IMG/VR virus record: IMGVR_UViG_3300009151_000152
Location: 1-39,762 of that record
Strand: one strand, 5' to 3'
Source: a virus
DNA length: 39,762 nt
Numbering within the stretch: position 1 is the first letter of the stretch; every line of letters begins with the position of its first letter. Position numbers and translations under genes: made by a program. Under the pieces are notes generated by a model, which did not search any database, was not told the origin of the DNA, and saw only the letters and a list, made by a program, of their open reading frames with translations. Positions 1 to 6,306 of this stretch are shown piece after piece.

Positions 1-2
1 AT

Positions 3-869
3 CCTATCTACAATGTTGAAGTTCTTTATACTGATGATAGACAAGAAACTCAACAAAAGATTATGAACTATAGACCAGATGTATGTATTTTAAACTATCA
101 TCCAGGTGTAAATCCTTGGATGGAAACATTAAATCTACGTTCACTATATCCAGATATGAAAACGTTTTGTATTGTTTATGATAAGGCAAATCAGTTTGCC
201 GAACAATGGAATCCATACACACATCCTATATGGCAATATATGTTGACCTTTGAGGATAGTGCTGTTGAGAATGAAGGTGTGTTTAGAGTAAATCACGTTC
301 TACCTGTATCACCCACTGTAAGCTATGAAGAAAAAACTATTCCAGTATTTGGTTGGCAAGGTTTTCCTGCACCGTGGAAAGGTGTTGATAAAATGGCAGC
401 ACAAGTTCAACACGAATTTGATGAAGCTATTATACGACTGCACATGCCAGATGGATATTTTACACAGCAAAAGAACTTTTATGGTCCACAGATCGTTGCT
501 CATGTTAACTCAATCATTACCAAACCTGGTATTAAAATTGAAGTTAGTAATGATTGGCTTGACGAACAAGGCATTGTAAACTGGCTTGCACAAAATACAG
601 TCAATTGTTATTTTTATGATTATCTTGATGGTGCTGGTATGAGCGGTAGCATTGATTATGCTATCGCTGCAAAGCGTCCTATTGCAATGAAAAAGAGCCA
701 CCAGTTTAAACCTTATTGGAACTTGGAACCAACTATTTTAATTGAACAAAGTAGTTTAAAACAAATTATTGCTAATGGCACAACACCATGGGAACCCATT
801 TATAAGCGTTTTACAAGAGAACAAATATGGGAAGATTTTAATAGAATATTCAGTAGGATTGGATTATGA
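3..869 (+). CDS. Glycosyltransferase-like protein, 5' end outside window
   Basis: The reading frame is open to the first base of the window, so the gene starts upstream; the ATG at 63 is only an internal methionine. I recognise no named family with certainty. The C-terminal half resembles the nucleotide-sugar-binding half of GT-B type glycosyltransferases: a KPGIKIEV segment, an LxWLAQNT segment, then an aromatic stretch and a D-x-A-x-x-x-x-RPIA segment that resembles the stretch where such enzymes hold the donor sugar. The downstream protein has the same segments in the same order, so the two are paralogues. The stop overlaps the next start as ATGA, showing translational coupling. It probably modifies a host surface or virion glycan (inference from the neighbouring sugar genes). 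Confidence 0.6.
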   Translation, partial: PIYNVEVLYTDDRQETQQKIMNYRPDVCILNYHPGVNPWMETLNLRSLYPDMKTFCIVYDKANQFAEQWNPYTHPIWQYMLTFEDSAVENEGVFRVNHVLPVSPTVSYEEKTIPVFGWQGFPAPWKGVDKMAAQVQHEFDEAIIRLHMPDGYFTQQKNFYGPQIVAHVNSIITKPGIKIEVSNDWLDEQGIVNWLAQNTVNCYFYDYLDGAGMSGSIDYAIAAKRPIAMKKSHQFKPYWNLEPTILIEQSSLKQIIANGTTPWEPIYKRFTREQIWEDFNRIFSRIGL

Positions 870-1873
870 CTTATAAATTTGCACTTATAAACAAAGACCG
901 TGGTGCTTGCAGCATGTCAACTATTGGTAGAATGTTACATAACGTTCTTAAAGACGGTGCGAACTATACCATGGATTACTTTGAAACCAATGATTTAGAT
1001 ATAGCCGCACTTAATAACGGTAAGGTTATTCATCGTGGTAAAGAACGTGAACCATATGATGCTTACTTCTTTAACTATCATATTTCTACAATGCGTGAGC
1101 AAAGTGGTGTCCGCAGTGAAATGATTTGTAAGAACTTGCCTGGTATGAAGTTTTGCTTTCACTTTGAAGGTTTTCCAAACAATCCTTACGCAGGCTTAGA
1201 AGGCGTTAATTTAGATGACTTTGATGCATATTTTTGGGTAGACCCAACCGCTAATTTTCATGACAAACGGTTCTATGCATTTCCACGTCCACTTGGCACT
1301 GCAAAGGTTCAACCATACACGGAAAAAGAAATACCAGTTATTGGAACATATGGTTTAGCTGGTCATGGTAGAAATCTTGGTGCGCTAGTTCACGCAGTAA
1401 ATGCAGAGTTTGATCGTGCAATCATTAGAATGAATTATGCACCTGGCAGTTACTATGGCGATGTTGGCGGCTATGCCAAGATGGAAGTTGCTACACAGTG
1501 CTTGCCTATTGCTAAACCTGGCATTGAAATACGACTTACTGAAAATTATTTCAGTGACCAAGAATTGTTAGAATGGTTGGCACAAAATACTCTTAATGTA
1601 TTCTTCTATGCTCGTAATACAACTGGCATTAGCAGTGCAACTGACCAAGCATTAATGGTTGGTCGTCCAATGATATGCAGTGGTGATCATGCTTTCCGTC
1701 ATATTCACCAGTATATTCCACCATATCCACAAACAAGTTTTAAACAAGCAATTGAGATTGGTACGGAGCAAGTTGCTAAAATGCAACAAGCATGGAATGG
1801 TGAATCATGCAAGAAACGTTTTGCTGAAATATTGTTTGATGAAAACGGTAAATTAATATCGAAGCATGGCTAA
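866..1873 (+). CDS. Glycosyltransferase-like protein, paralogue of upstream gene
   Basis: This 335-residue protein shares with its upstream neighbour the segments KPGIEIRL, L-E-W-L-A-Q-N-T, a following aromatic-rich strand, and D-Q-A-L-M-V-G-R-P. An additional N-terminal half contains YDAYFFNYH and a phenylalanine-rich stretch. The layout suggests a GT-B fold glycosyltransferase with the donor site in the C-terminal half, but I cannot name donor or acceptor. It starts within the ATGA overlap with the preceding gene. Its 3' end overlaps by 21 bases with the stop of the converging epimerase gene on the other strand. Confidence 0.6.
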   Translation: MTYKFALINKDRGACSMSTIGRMLHNVLKDGANYTMDYFETNDLDIAALNNGKVIHRGKEREPYDAYFFNYHISTMREQSGVRSEMICKNLPGMKFCFHFEGFPNNPYAGLEGVNLDDFDAYFWVDPTANFHDKRFYAFPRPLGTAKVQPYTEKEIPVIGTYGLAGHGRNLGALVHAVNAEFDRAIIRMNYAPGSYYGDVGGYAKMEVATQCLPIAKPGIEIRLTENYFSDQELLEWLAQNTLNVFFYARNTTGISSATDQALMVGRPMICSGDHAFRHIHQYIPPYPQTSFKQAIEIGTEQVAKMQQAWNGESCKKRFAEILFDENGKLISKHG

Positions 1874-2653
1874 TTCTAACCCAAGTAGCGGCAGATTATA
1901 TTCTTTAATTCTTTCATTACTGCCAGTATAACCTCTGCTACTTGTGCCTTCTACAACAACCTTGTTGTAATCTAAACCCTTAATATCACAGAATATTTTT
2001 GCTTGTTGACTTAATGTATACTTGTTTTCGTATACACAGTTGATTGCCTTATGACGAATTTGATTATTCAACACCAAATCAATAACTGTTGGAACATCTT
2101 CCAAGTTAAAGAAATCATGCTTGCGATCTTCACTGATTATTACCCTATCATCGTTTAGCAGTCGTTGAAAAAATCTATTGCTTGGTTCGGTATAATGTGC
2201 CAATCCAAATAGTCGTATATTATAGCAGTTATCTCGTTCAGCTAAATGCATTGCTTGCTTATGTTTGAGTGAAGCATAAGGCAGTTTAGGTTCTACGTAA
2301 TTTATATCATCTTCGTCTGCAAAATCTATATTGCGCTCATTATCATATTCATAACCACTGCCAAGGTGAACAAACTTCTTATAATGTTGTGATTGATTTA
2401 ATAGATTCCCAAACATTGCAAAGTTCTTAATATAAAAACTTTCATCTGGATTATGAATCATTTCACGACCATAAAATGCACAGTTAATTACGGTGTCAAC
2501 AGGATGTGCAGCCATATAACTTGTTGTTGAATTAAGATCAGTTAAATCAAGTTCGCTACTGTTTGGAGCAAGAACGTGGTGTCCATATTCTGTATAATAC
2601 TTGACAAGATGCTTACCGATATAACCACTGCCACCTGTAATTAATAATTTCAT
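1853..2653 (-). CDS. NAD-dependent epimerase/dehydratase (extended SDR, RmlD/GDP-fucose-synthase type)
   Basis: The protein has 266 residues. The N-terminus has the Rossmann nucleotide-binding motif TGGSGYIG at residues 6-13, and the catalytic YxxxK is Y126-ASL-K130 with a serine near 99 (HLGSG) as the third catalytic residue. These are the hallmarks of extended short-chain dehydrogenases acting on nucleotide sugars, and the small size fits the RmlD or GDP-fucose synthase branch. It lies among glycosyltransferases, so it probably prepares a nucleotide sugar for surface glycan synthesis. The start at 2653 is supported by a promoter ending six bases upstream; no Shine-Dalgarno is present, so translation should be leaderless. 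Confidence 0.85.
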   Translation of the reverse strand: MKLLITGGSGYIGKHLVKYYTEYGHHVLAPNSSELDLTDLNSTTSYMAAHPVDTVINCAFYGREMIHNPDESFYIKNFAMFGNLLNQSQHYKKFVHLGSGYEYDNERNIDFADEDDINYVEPKLPYASLKHKQAMHLAERDNCYNIRLFGLAHYTEPSNRFFQRLLNDDRVIISEDRKHDFFNLEDVPTVIDLVLNNQIRHKAINCVYENKYTLSQQAKIFCDIKGLDYNKVVVEGTSSRGYTGSNERIKEYNLPLLGLELAMLRY

Positions 2654-2659
2654 ATGCTT

Positions 2660-2688
2660 ATAATATCCTAATATATAATGTATATCAA
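2660..2688 (-). promoter_or_regulatory. Early sigma70-like promoter of the epimerase gene
   Basis: On the minus strand TTGATA (2688-2683), a 17-base spacer and TATTAT (2665-2660) are followed by six bases and then the ATG at 2653. The predicted transcription start is the A of the start codon. Confidence 0.65.
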
Positions 2689-2705
2689 TATTTAATGGAA
2701 ACCCA

Positions 2706-3437
2706 ATGACACCTCAAGAAAGCCACCAACACAGTCTTAAAACTTTAGAATACCTTGCAATGCTTGATGATTATCTTATGGGAATTAAAAACATTGCTGT
2801 TATGGGTGCTGGCATGGGCTATGATGCCGTATGGTGGGCAAATCTTACCAGTTCAGAAGGTCGCAAATATAATTTTAATGTAACTGCAGTTGAGATTGCA
2901 CCGCCATTTGGATTACAAACTGTTCAAGGTATGCAATGGCGATTTGAAGATTTCTCCACAATAGAACTACCGTCACAAGACCTTATATGGTGTCATAATA
3001 CACTACATCACACATTGAATCCTATTGGTACGCTATTTCATTGGCATAAACTTTTGCGCCAAGATGGATTATTAGTTGTAGAAATACCCTATTCACTATC
3101 ATTGAGTAATCATATTGAGCATAATACTGTAAATGTTAATATGACAAACGGCATGTATCATGTTTATACAATGAGCAATCTTATTGTACAATTAGCAAGC
3201 GCAGGTTTTGATTGTCGCAATGCTAATTTCCAATTTGATAAAGAAAACGGTTGGCTTCGTGCAGCAGTTTATAAATCAAGCGATGAACCACGACTGTATA
3301 GCAGTTTATACGAGTTAAAAGATACAAATAGACTTCCATACTGTCTTGACGCTATATTAAGTGGTATTGATAATTTTAACGAAAGCGATTTAATGTTAGA
3401 ATGGATTGATCGTAGCCAAAGTATATTAGGGTTGTAA
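2706..3437 (+). CDS. SAM-dependent methyltransferase (class I)
   Basis: This 243-residue protein has a Rossmann-like SAM site VMGAGMGYDAVWWA near residues 33-46, an acidic strand end in VTAVEIAPP, and a later HNTLHHTLNP segment, followed by LLRQDGLLVVEIPY, the typical post-motif III region of small-molecule methyltransferases (Methyltransf_11/23 type). The target is not visible; a sugar in the neighbouring glycan pathway is a reasonable guess. The gene is followed after one base by a small acidic ORF, suggesting one transcript. Confidence 0.75.
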   Translation: MTPQESHQHSLKTLEYLAMLDDYLMGIKNIAVMGAGMGYDAVWWANLTSSEGRKYNFNVTAVEIAPPFGLQTVQGMQWRFEDFSTIELPSQDLIWCHNTLHHTLNPIGTLFHWHKLLRQDGLLVVEIPYSLSLSNHIEHNTVNVNMTNGMYHVYTMSNLIVQLASAGFDCRNANFQFDKENGWLRAAVYKSSDEPRLYSSLYELKDTNRLPYCLDAILSGIDNFNESDLMLEWIDRSQSILGL

Positions 3438-3438
3438 A

Positions 3439-3642
3439 ATGATGACAACAGATGAATTGTTAGAAAGAATGCTACTTGCTATGGAAAAGATGATTGACGC
3501 ACAAGATGATATGTGGGAAGAAGAAAAGTATTCTAACTATCGTTACCGTGATAAAATTAAACAAGAAGTTTTCTTGCCTGCCAAAGAAGAATTTAAAGAA
3601 TTGTTTATAGAAGTAATTAAAAGCATCAAAACCTCTGCATAA
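3439..3642 (+). CDS. Small acidic helical protein of unknown function
   Basis: The 67-residue protein is rich in Glu, Lys, Asp and Met, and looks almost entirely helical. I see no catalytic or metal-binding motif. It starts one base after the methyltransferase stop with a weak AGGG upstream, so it is probably translated by coupling. I do not recognise a family. Confidence 0.5.
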   Translation: MMTTDELLERMLLAMEKMIDAQDDMWEEEKYSNYRYRDKIKQEVFLPAKEEFKELFIEVIKSIKTSA

Positions 3643-3703
3643 AACGCATACCAGAGTTTCCTAAAATACCCTTGTTTTTTGCTGCGCTGCAACATATATT
3701 ATA

Positions 3704-3710
3704 CTAAATA
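3704..3710 (+). promoter_or_regulatory. T4-type late promoter (CTAAATA variant)
   Basis: CTAAATA lies 24 bases before the ATG at 3735, with the expected start near 3716 and a strong AAGGAGAG after it. The first base pair of the core departs from the ATAAATA consensus. Confidence 0.5.
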
Positions 3711-3734
3711 TTATTGCAGTGCAAGGAGAGAGCA

Positions 3735-3917
3735 ATGAAAACATTAAGTAAGATTTGGAAGAACCTTTTTCCATCACACGAAGAAGATTATCAACGCCGT
3801 TTTGAACAGTTTATGGCTGGTGCAGAAGATATGCGTGAAATTGAATATCGCCACTATCTTTGGGACCGTGGTTTTGGATATAAGAAAAATACTTTTGGTG
3901 GATTACAAATCCGCTAA
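3735..3917 (+). CDS. Small charged protein, unknown function
   Basis: I chose the ATG at 3735 because it sits 5-6 bases after a strong AAGGAGAG, whereas the in-frame upstream ATG at 3714 has none. The 60-residue product starts with a basic amphipathic stretch (MKTLSKIWKNLFPS) and continues with acidic and arginine-rich helix (residues 16-45). The spacing of Glu, Asp and Arg in AEDMREIEYR recalls the bacterial DUF3563 family, but the match is too weak to assign. Its stop codon lies inside a late-promoter-like CTAAATA. Confidence 0.55.
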   Translation: MKTLSKIWKNLFPSHEEDYQRRFEQFMAGAEDMREIEYRHYLWDRGFGYKKNTFGGLQIR

Positions 3918-3920
3918 ATA
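3914..3920 (+). promoter_or_regulatory. Possible late promoter (CTAAATA) of the structured RNA unit
   Basis: CTAAATA overlaps the stop codon of the upstream gene. Six bases downstream lies GGG at 3926, the expected position of a T4 late transcription start, and no coding gene follows before the terminator at 4045. Confidence 0.4.
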
Positions 3921-4045
3921 GTTATGGGACTAGATGCAGAGTCTAGTATCCCTTAACTAGCTTACCCCCTGCTACTATTCGTAGTAGCAGTCCATAACTT
4001 TCAGGAGTTATGCTGTTAAAAACCTCGCACTATGCGGGGTTTTTT
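3920..4045 (+). ncRNA. Putative structured non-coding RNA, about 120 nt, ending in a terminator
   Basis: Between the end of one gene and a strong terminator there is no convincing ORF but a run of perfect stems: ACTAGA/TCTAGT (3929-3934 with 3942-3947) closed further by GGG/CCC; CTGCTACTA/TAGTAGCAG with a TTCG loop (3969-3990); CATAACT/AGTTATG (3993-3999 with 4006-4012); and the terminator hairpin. An alternative long-range stem also exists: GTTATGG (3921-3927) pairs perfectly with CCATAAC (3992-3998), closing the first two hairpins into a multibranch junction and competing with the third hairpin. I do not recognise a known RNA family. Function is unknown; a regulatory or decoy RNA, or a leader for the tRNA region, are possibilities. 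Confidence 0.45.
4023..4045 (+). terminator. Rho-independent terminator
   Basis: CCTCGCA (4023-4029) pairs with TGCGGGG (4033-4039), with one G-U pair and a three-base loop, followed by six T at 4040-4045. The -35 box of the tRNA promoter begins two bases after the T-run. Confidence 0.8.
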
Positions 4046-4046
4046 A

Positions 4047-4075
4047 TTGACAGCATATATAGTATGATATATATT
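4047..4075 (+). promoter_or_regulatory. Sigma70-like promoter of tRNA-Ala
   Basis: TTGACA (4047-4052), 17 bases, TATATT (4070-4075). The predicted start is near 4082, four bases before the mature tRNA 5' end, so almost no 5' trimming would be needed. The promoter can also drive the glycosyltransferase gene at 4179. Confidence 0.7.
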
Positions 4076-4085
4076 ATTATCTAGT

Positions 4086-4159
4086 GGGGAATTAGGCTAG
4101 TGGAAAACCGCCGCCTTTGCAAGGCGGATTCATCAGTTCGACTCTGATATTCTCCACCA
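4086..4159 (+). tRNA. tRNA-Ala (anticodon UGC)
   Basis: A 74-base cloverleaf folds by hand. The acceptor is GGGGAAT/ATTCTCC, the D arm GGCT/AACC with one C-A mismatch, and the anticodon arm CCGCC/GGCGG around loop TTTGCAA (anticodon TGC at 4118-4120). The variable loop is ATTC, and the T arm is ATCAG/CTGAT around TTCGACT. A73 and an encoded CCA (4157-4159) complete it. The third acceptor pair is G3-U70, the established identity element of alanine tRNAs, so the anticodon and acceptor agree on alanine. Confidence 0.93.
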
Positions 4160-4178
4160 ACATCAACAAGGTAATAAA

Positions 4179-4898
4179 ATGACACCGATCAAGATTTTCT
4201 GGCACGTAAATGAACTAGCAGGTTGGAACAATGTAATGGACCAACAATGGGACTTAATTGAAAAGTCTGGACTATGGGATGCAGCCAGTGAAATCAATAT
4301 CTGTATGAATGGTCAACCTTGGACATTTGTTGGATGGTTGCAAACAAAGAATATTAATGATCCTACAGGTAAACTTAAAATGGTAAACGTCAATAAGGAC
4401 GCTGCCCTTCATGAATTTCCTACTCTTTCATATGCACAACATGTTGCCAAGACTGATGAAACACCATTTTATATGTGCTATATCCATCTAAAAGGTTTGC
4501 TGCGTTGGGGTGATGAAAACGTTGGTGATTGGCGTAACTTTATGAATTATTTTACTATTGAACGGTGGCAAGATAATGTTAAAGCACTTGGAGAAGGTGC
4601 ACAAGTTGTTGGAACAAATTATAATACTGAACCTTGGCCGCACTTTGCTGGTAATTTCTGGTGGGCTAAAAGTGATTATGTTGCCACATTAGACCCATTA
4701 CATCATCCTGAAGATAAATTAAATCGTAGCTATACACAGTTTAAGCAACATCCAACCAATCCACATTGGCGATTTGACCATGAAGCATGGTTGCATAGCA
4801 AAGGTCCAGATTATGTAGAATTGGCTCGTAGTCTAGAACCAGGAGAGCGTCACTATCGTGAACGTTATCCACGTGAAAATTATGTTTCAAAATTATAA
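4179..4898 (+). CDS. Glycosyltransferase-like protein with HFAGNFWWA motif
   Basis: The protein has 239 residues. Features in order are an N-terminal IFWHVNELAGWNNV with an aromatic-rich strand, a central FYMCYIHLKG segment, and HFAGNFWWAKSDY near residue 155, a motif I associate with a family of phage and bacterial glycosyltransferase-like proteins. The C-terminal part has an acidic-tryptophan pair in FDHEAWL. The reaction and sugar are not visible. It starts 19 bases after the tRNA with an AAGG sequence upstream and is probably co-transcribed with it. Its last 19 bases overlap the converging gene on the minus strand. Confidence 0.6.
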   Translation: MTPIKIFWHVNELAGWNNVMDQQWDLIEKSGLWDAASEINICMNGQPWTFVGWLQTKNINDPTGKLKMVNVNKDAALHEFPTLSYAQHVAKTDETPFYMCYIHLKGLLRWGDENVGDWRNFMNYFTIERWQDNVKALGEGAQVVGTNYNTEPWPHFAGNFWWAKSDYVATLDPLHHPEDKLNRSYTQFKQHPTNPHWRFDHEAWLHSKGPDYVELARSLEPGERHYRERYPRENYVSKL

Positions 4899-5200
4899 TT
4901 AACAGTTCGTATTTGTGAAATATTGTATTGTTGAAACACAATTAAACTTGCTAAACTTTCAGCAACACACTCAGCAGAACTGTTTAATGCTTGTAAATAA
5001 CTATTGTAGGATTCAAGGTCTGCAAATACCTTAGTTATTTCATATGCATCATCTATTGCTGCATATATTATTTTGTTATCGTGTATGAAACTATTATCGA
5101 TTTCCTCAAGATGAGGTGTATCTTCAAAGGGTAAGGTATTTTTATCAATTGTTTGACCAGATGAATTATCGATATATTTTGTTAATGTCTTAACTGCCAT
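4880..5200 (-). CDS. Conserved-looking hypothetical protein
   Basis: The ATG at 5200 follows a GGAG on the minus strand at normal spacing, so I prefer it over the longer frame from 5230. The 106-residue product is acidic, with an N-terminal strand region (MAVKTLTKYID) and a C-terminal helical segment rich in Ala, Ser and Glu. I do not recognise a family. A late-type CATAAATA lies about 37 bases upstream on the same strand, suggesting late expression, opposite in time to the divergent ATPase gene. Confidence 0.55.
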   Translation of the reverse strand: MAVKTLTKYIDNSSGQTIDKNTLPFEDTPHLEEIDNSFIHDNKIIYAAIDDAYEITKVFADLESYNSYLQALNSSAECVAESLASLIVFQQYNISQIRTVNYNFET

Positions 5201-5223
5201 TTTTTCACTCCAAAAAATAATGC

Positions 5224-5251
5224 TTGACAACCCTAATATTTATGCTATTGT
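5224..5251 (+). promoter_or_regulatory. Sigma70-like promoter of the AAA ATPase gene
   Basis: TTGACA (5224-5229), 16 bases, TATTGT (5246-5251). The leader is about 26 bases with CAGGGA before the ATG at 5284. It overlaps a late promoter on the opposite strand. Confidence 0.6.
5237..5244 (-). promoter_or_regulatory. Late promoter CATAAATA, minus strand
   Basis: Read on the minus strand, CATAAATA (5244-5237) precedes the ATG at 5200 and its GGAG. It lies inside the spacer of the divergent early promoter. Confidence 0.6.
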
Positions 5252-5283
5252 AAGTTATAGACTCAAACACAGGGAAATTTACC

Positions 5284-6069
5284 ATGGCTCGCATGAATGA
5301 TGAAGCAATTATGGCACGTATTGCCGAGCGTTTCGAGATTTTGGAAGATATGACCACTGCCGTAAAGGAAGGTGATGTCCGTGCCATGATCGTGGTAGGA
5401 CCGCCAGGCGTTGGTAAATCCTATGGCGTTCATAAAAAGTTGGACGAACATTCTCTTTATGACGAAGTTGCTGGCAAGGTCAAGTATCAGGTTGTCAAGG
5501 GTGCTATGACGGCTCTTGGTCTGTACGCCAAGTTGTATGAATTCAGCGATGCTGGCAGCGTGTTGGTATTTGACGATTGCGATAGCGTGTTGATGGACGA
5601 GTTGTCACTTAATATTCTCAAAGCCGCACTTGACAGTGGCAAGAAACGCACCATCCACTGGAACGCTGATAGTAATTTGCTACACAAGCAAGGCATCCCT
5701 AACAAGTTTGACTTCAAGGGTGGCGTTATCTTTATCACCAACTTGAAGTTTGAAAACATTCGCTCTAAGAAACTGCAAGATCATCTTGGTGCGCTACAGT
5801 CTCGTTGCCACTATATTGATTTGACAATGGATACTGAACACGATAAATATCTTCGTATTCGGCAGATTGCAGAAAGCGGACAACTGTTTAGTGGTTATGA
5901 TATGACCAAAGAACAGGAAACCGAAATTCTGCACTTTATGAAGGACAATGCCAAGCGGTTCCGTGAAATGTCATTGCGTACTGCTCTTAAGTTAGCAGAC
6001 CTTCGTAAGTCGCAGCCAAACCGTTGGCAGCGTGTTGCAGAAGTAACGATTATGAGGAACGGTGCATGA
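5284..6069 (+). CDS. AAA-type ATPase
   Basis: This 261-residue protein has a Walker A GPPGVGKS at residues 39-46 and Walker B VLVFDDCD at 93-100, followed by a sensor-1-like strand VIFITNL near 150. A long helical C-terminal region ends in KLADLRKSQPNRWQRVA. It lacks the family features of clamp-loader gp44, including the SRC arginine-finger motif in the normal context. Its role is therefore open: a remodelling ATPase in replication or transcription is likely from its early promoter and the helicase gene downstream. It is the first gene of a short operon that ends at the terminator at 6246-6269. Confidence 0.75.
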   Translation: MARMNDEAIMARIAERFEILEDMTTAVKEGDVRAMIVVGPPGVGKSYGVHKKLDEHSLYDEVAGKVKYQVVKGAMTALGLYAKLYEFSDAGSVLVFDDCDSVLMDELSLNILKAALDSGKKRTIHWNADSNLLHKQGIPNKFDFKGGVIFITNLKFENIRSKKLQDHLGALQSRCHYIDLTMDTEHDKYLRIRQIAESGQLFSGYDMTKEQETEILHFMKDNAKRFREMSLRTALKLADLRKSQPNRWQRVAEVTIMRNGA

Positions 6070-6236
6070 AGACATACGATATCAAGGGATATGTGACAAA
6101 GCCACAAACCCCAACTGCACAGTTTCAAGTAACTGTAAATGCCAATGATCAAACAAGTGCTAAACGTTTAGTTCAAATGCAATATGGTATGGGCGGTACA
6201 GTTACTATCCAACGAATATTAGAAAAGAAAAAGTAA
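6066..6236 (+). CDS. Small beta-rich protein, unknown function
   Basis: The start is the ATG within the ATGA overlap with the ATPase stop, preceded by GAGGA. The 56-residue product alternates hydrophobic and polar residues (TAQFQVTVNAND, then GTVTIQRIL) as in a small beta sheet with one helix, ending in basic residues. The pattern resembles small domains that flank phage nucleic-acid proteins, but I cannot assign it. A terminator follows directly. Confidence 0.55.
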   Translation: MKTYDIKGYVTKPQTPTAQFQVTVNANDQTSAKRLVQMQYGMGGTVTIQRILEKKK

Positions 6237-6245
6237 TTTTCTCAA

Positions 6246-6269
6246 ACAGGGCTTTTGCCCTGTTTTTTT
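6246..6269 (+). terminator. Rho-independent terminator
   Basis: ACAGGGC (6246-6252), loop TTTT, GCCCTGT (6257-6263), then a run of T to 6269. The promoter of uvsW starts two bases later. Confidence 0.9.
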
Positions 6270-6270
6270 A

Positions 6271-6299
6271 TTGCCTTATCGTAAATTATTGTGTATATT
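6271..6299 (+). promoter_or_regulatory. Sigma70-like promoter of uvsW
   Basis: TTGCCT (6271-6276), 17 bases, TATATT (6294-6299), then seven bases to the ATG at 6307. The predicted transcript starts at or one base before the start codon. Confidence 0.6.
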
Positions 6300-6306
6300 A
6301 ATACTA

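Noticed and set aside
3921-3998. Possible second tRNA: GTTATGG pairs with CCATAAC as a 7-bp acceptor-like stem
   Set aside because: No anticodon arm or T arm forms at the right positions, the TTCG lies in a tight tetraloop, and no CCA-type end follows; kept only as part of the structured RNA.
5284-6069. AAA ATPase as clamp-loader large subunit gp44
   Set aside because: It has Walker motifs but lacks the clamp-loader C-terminal domains and clear arginine-finger context, and is shorter; the nearby gp62 alone is not enough to call it gp44.
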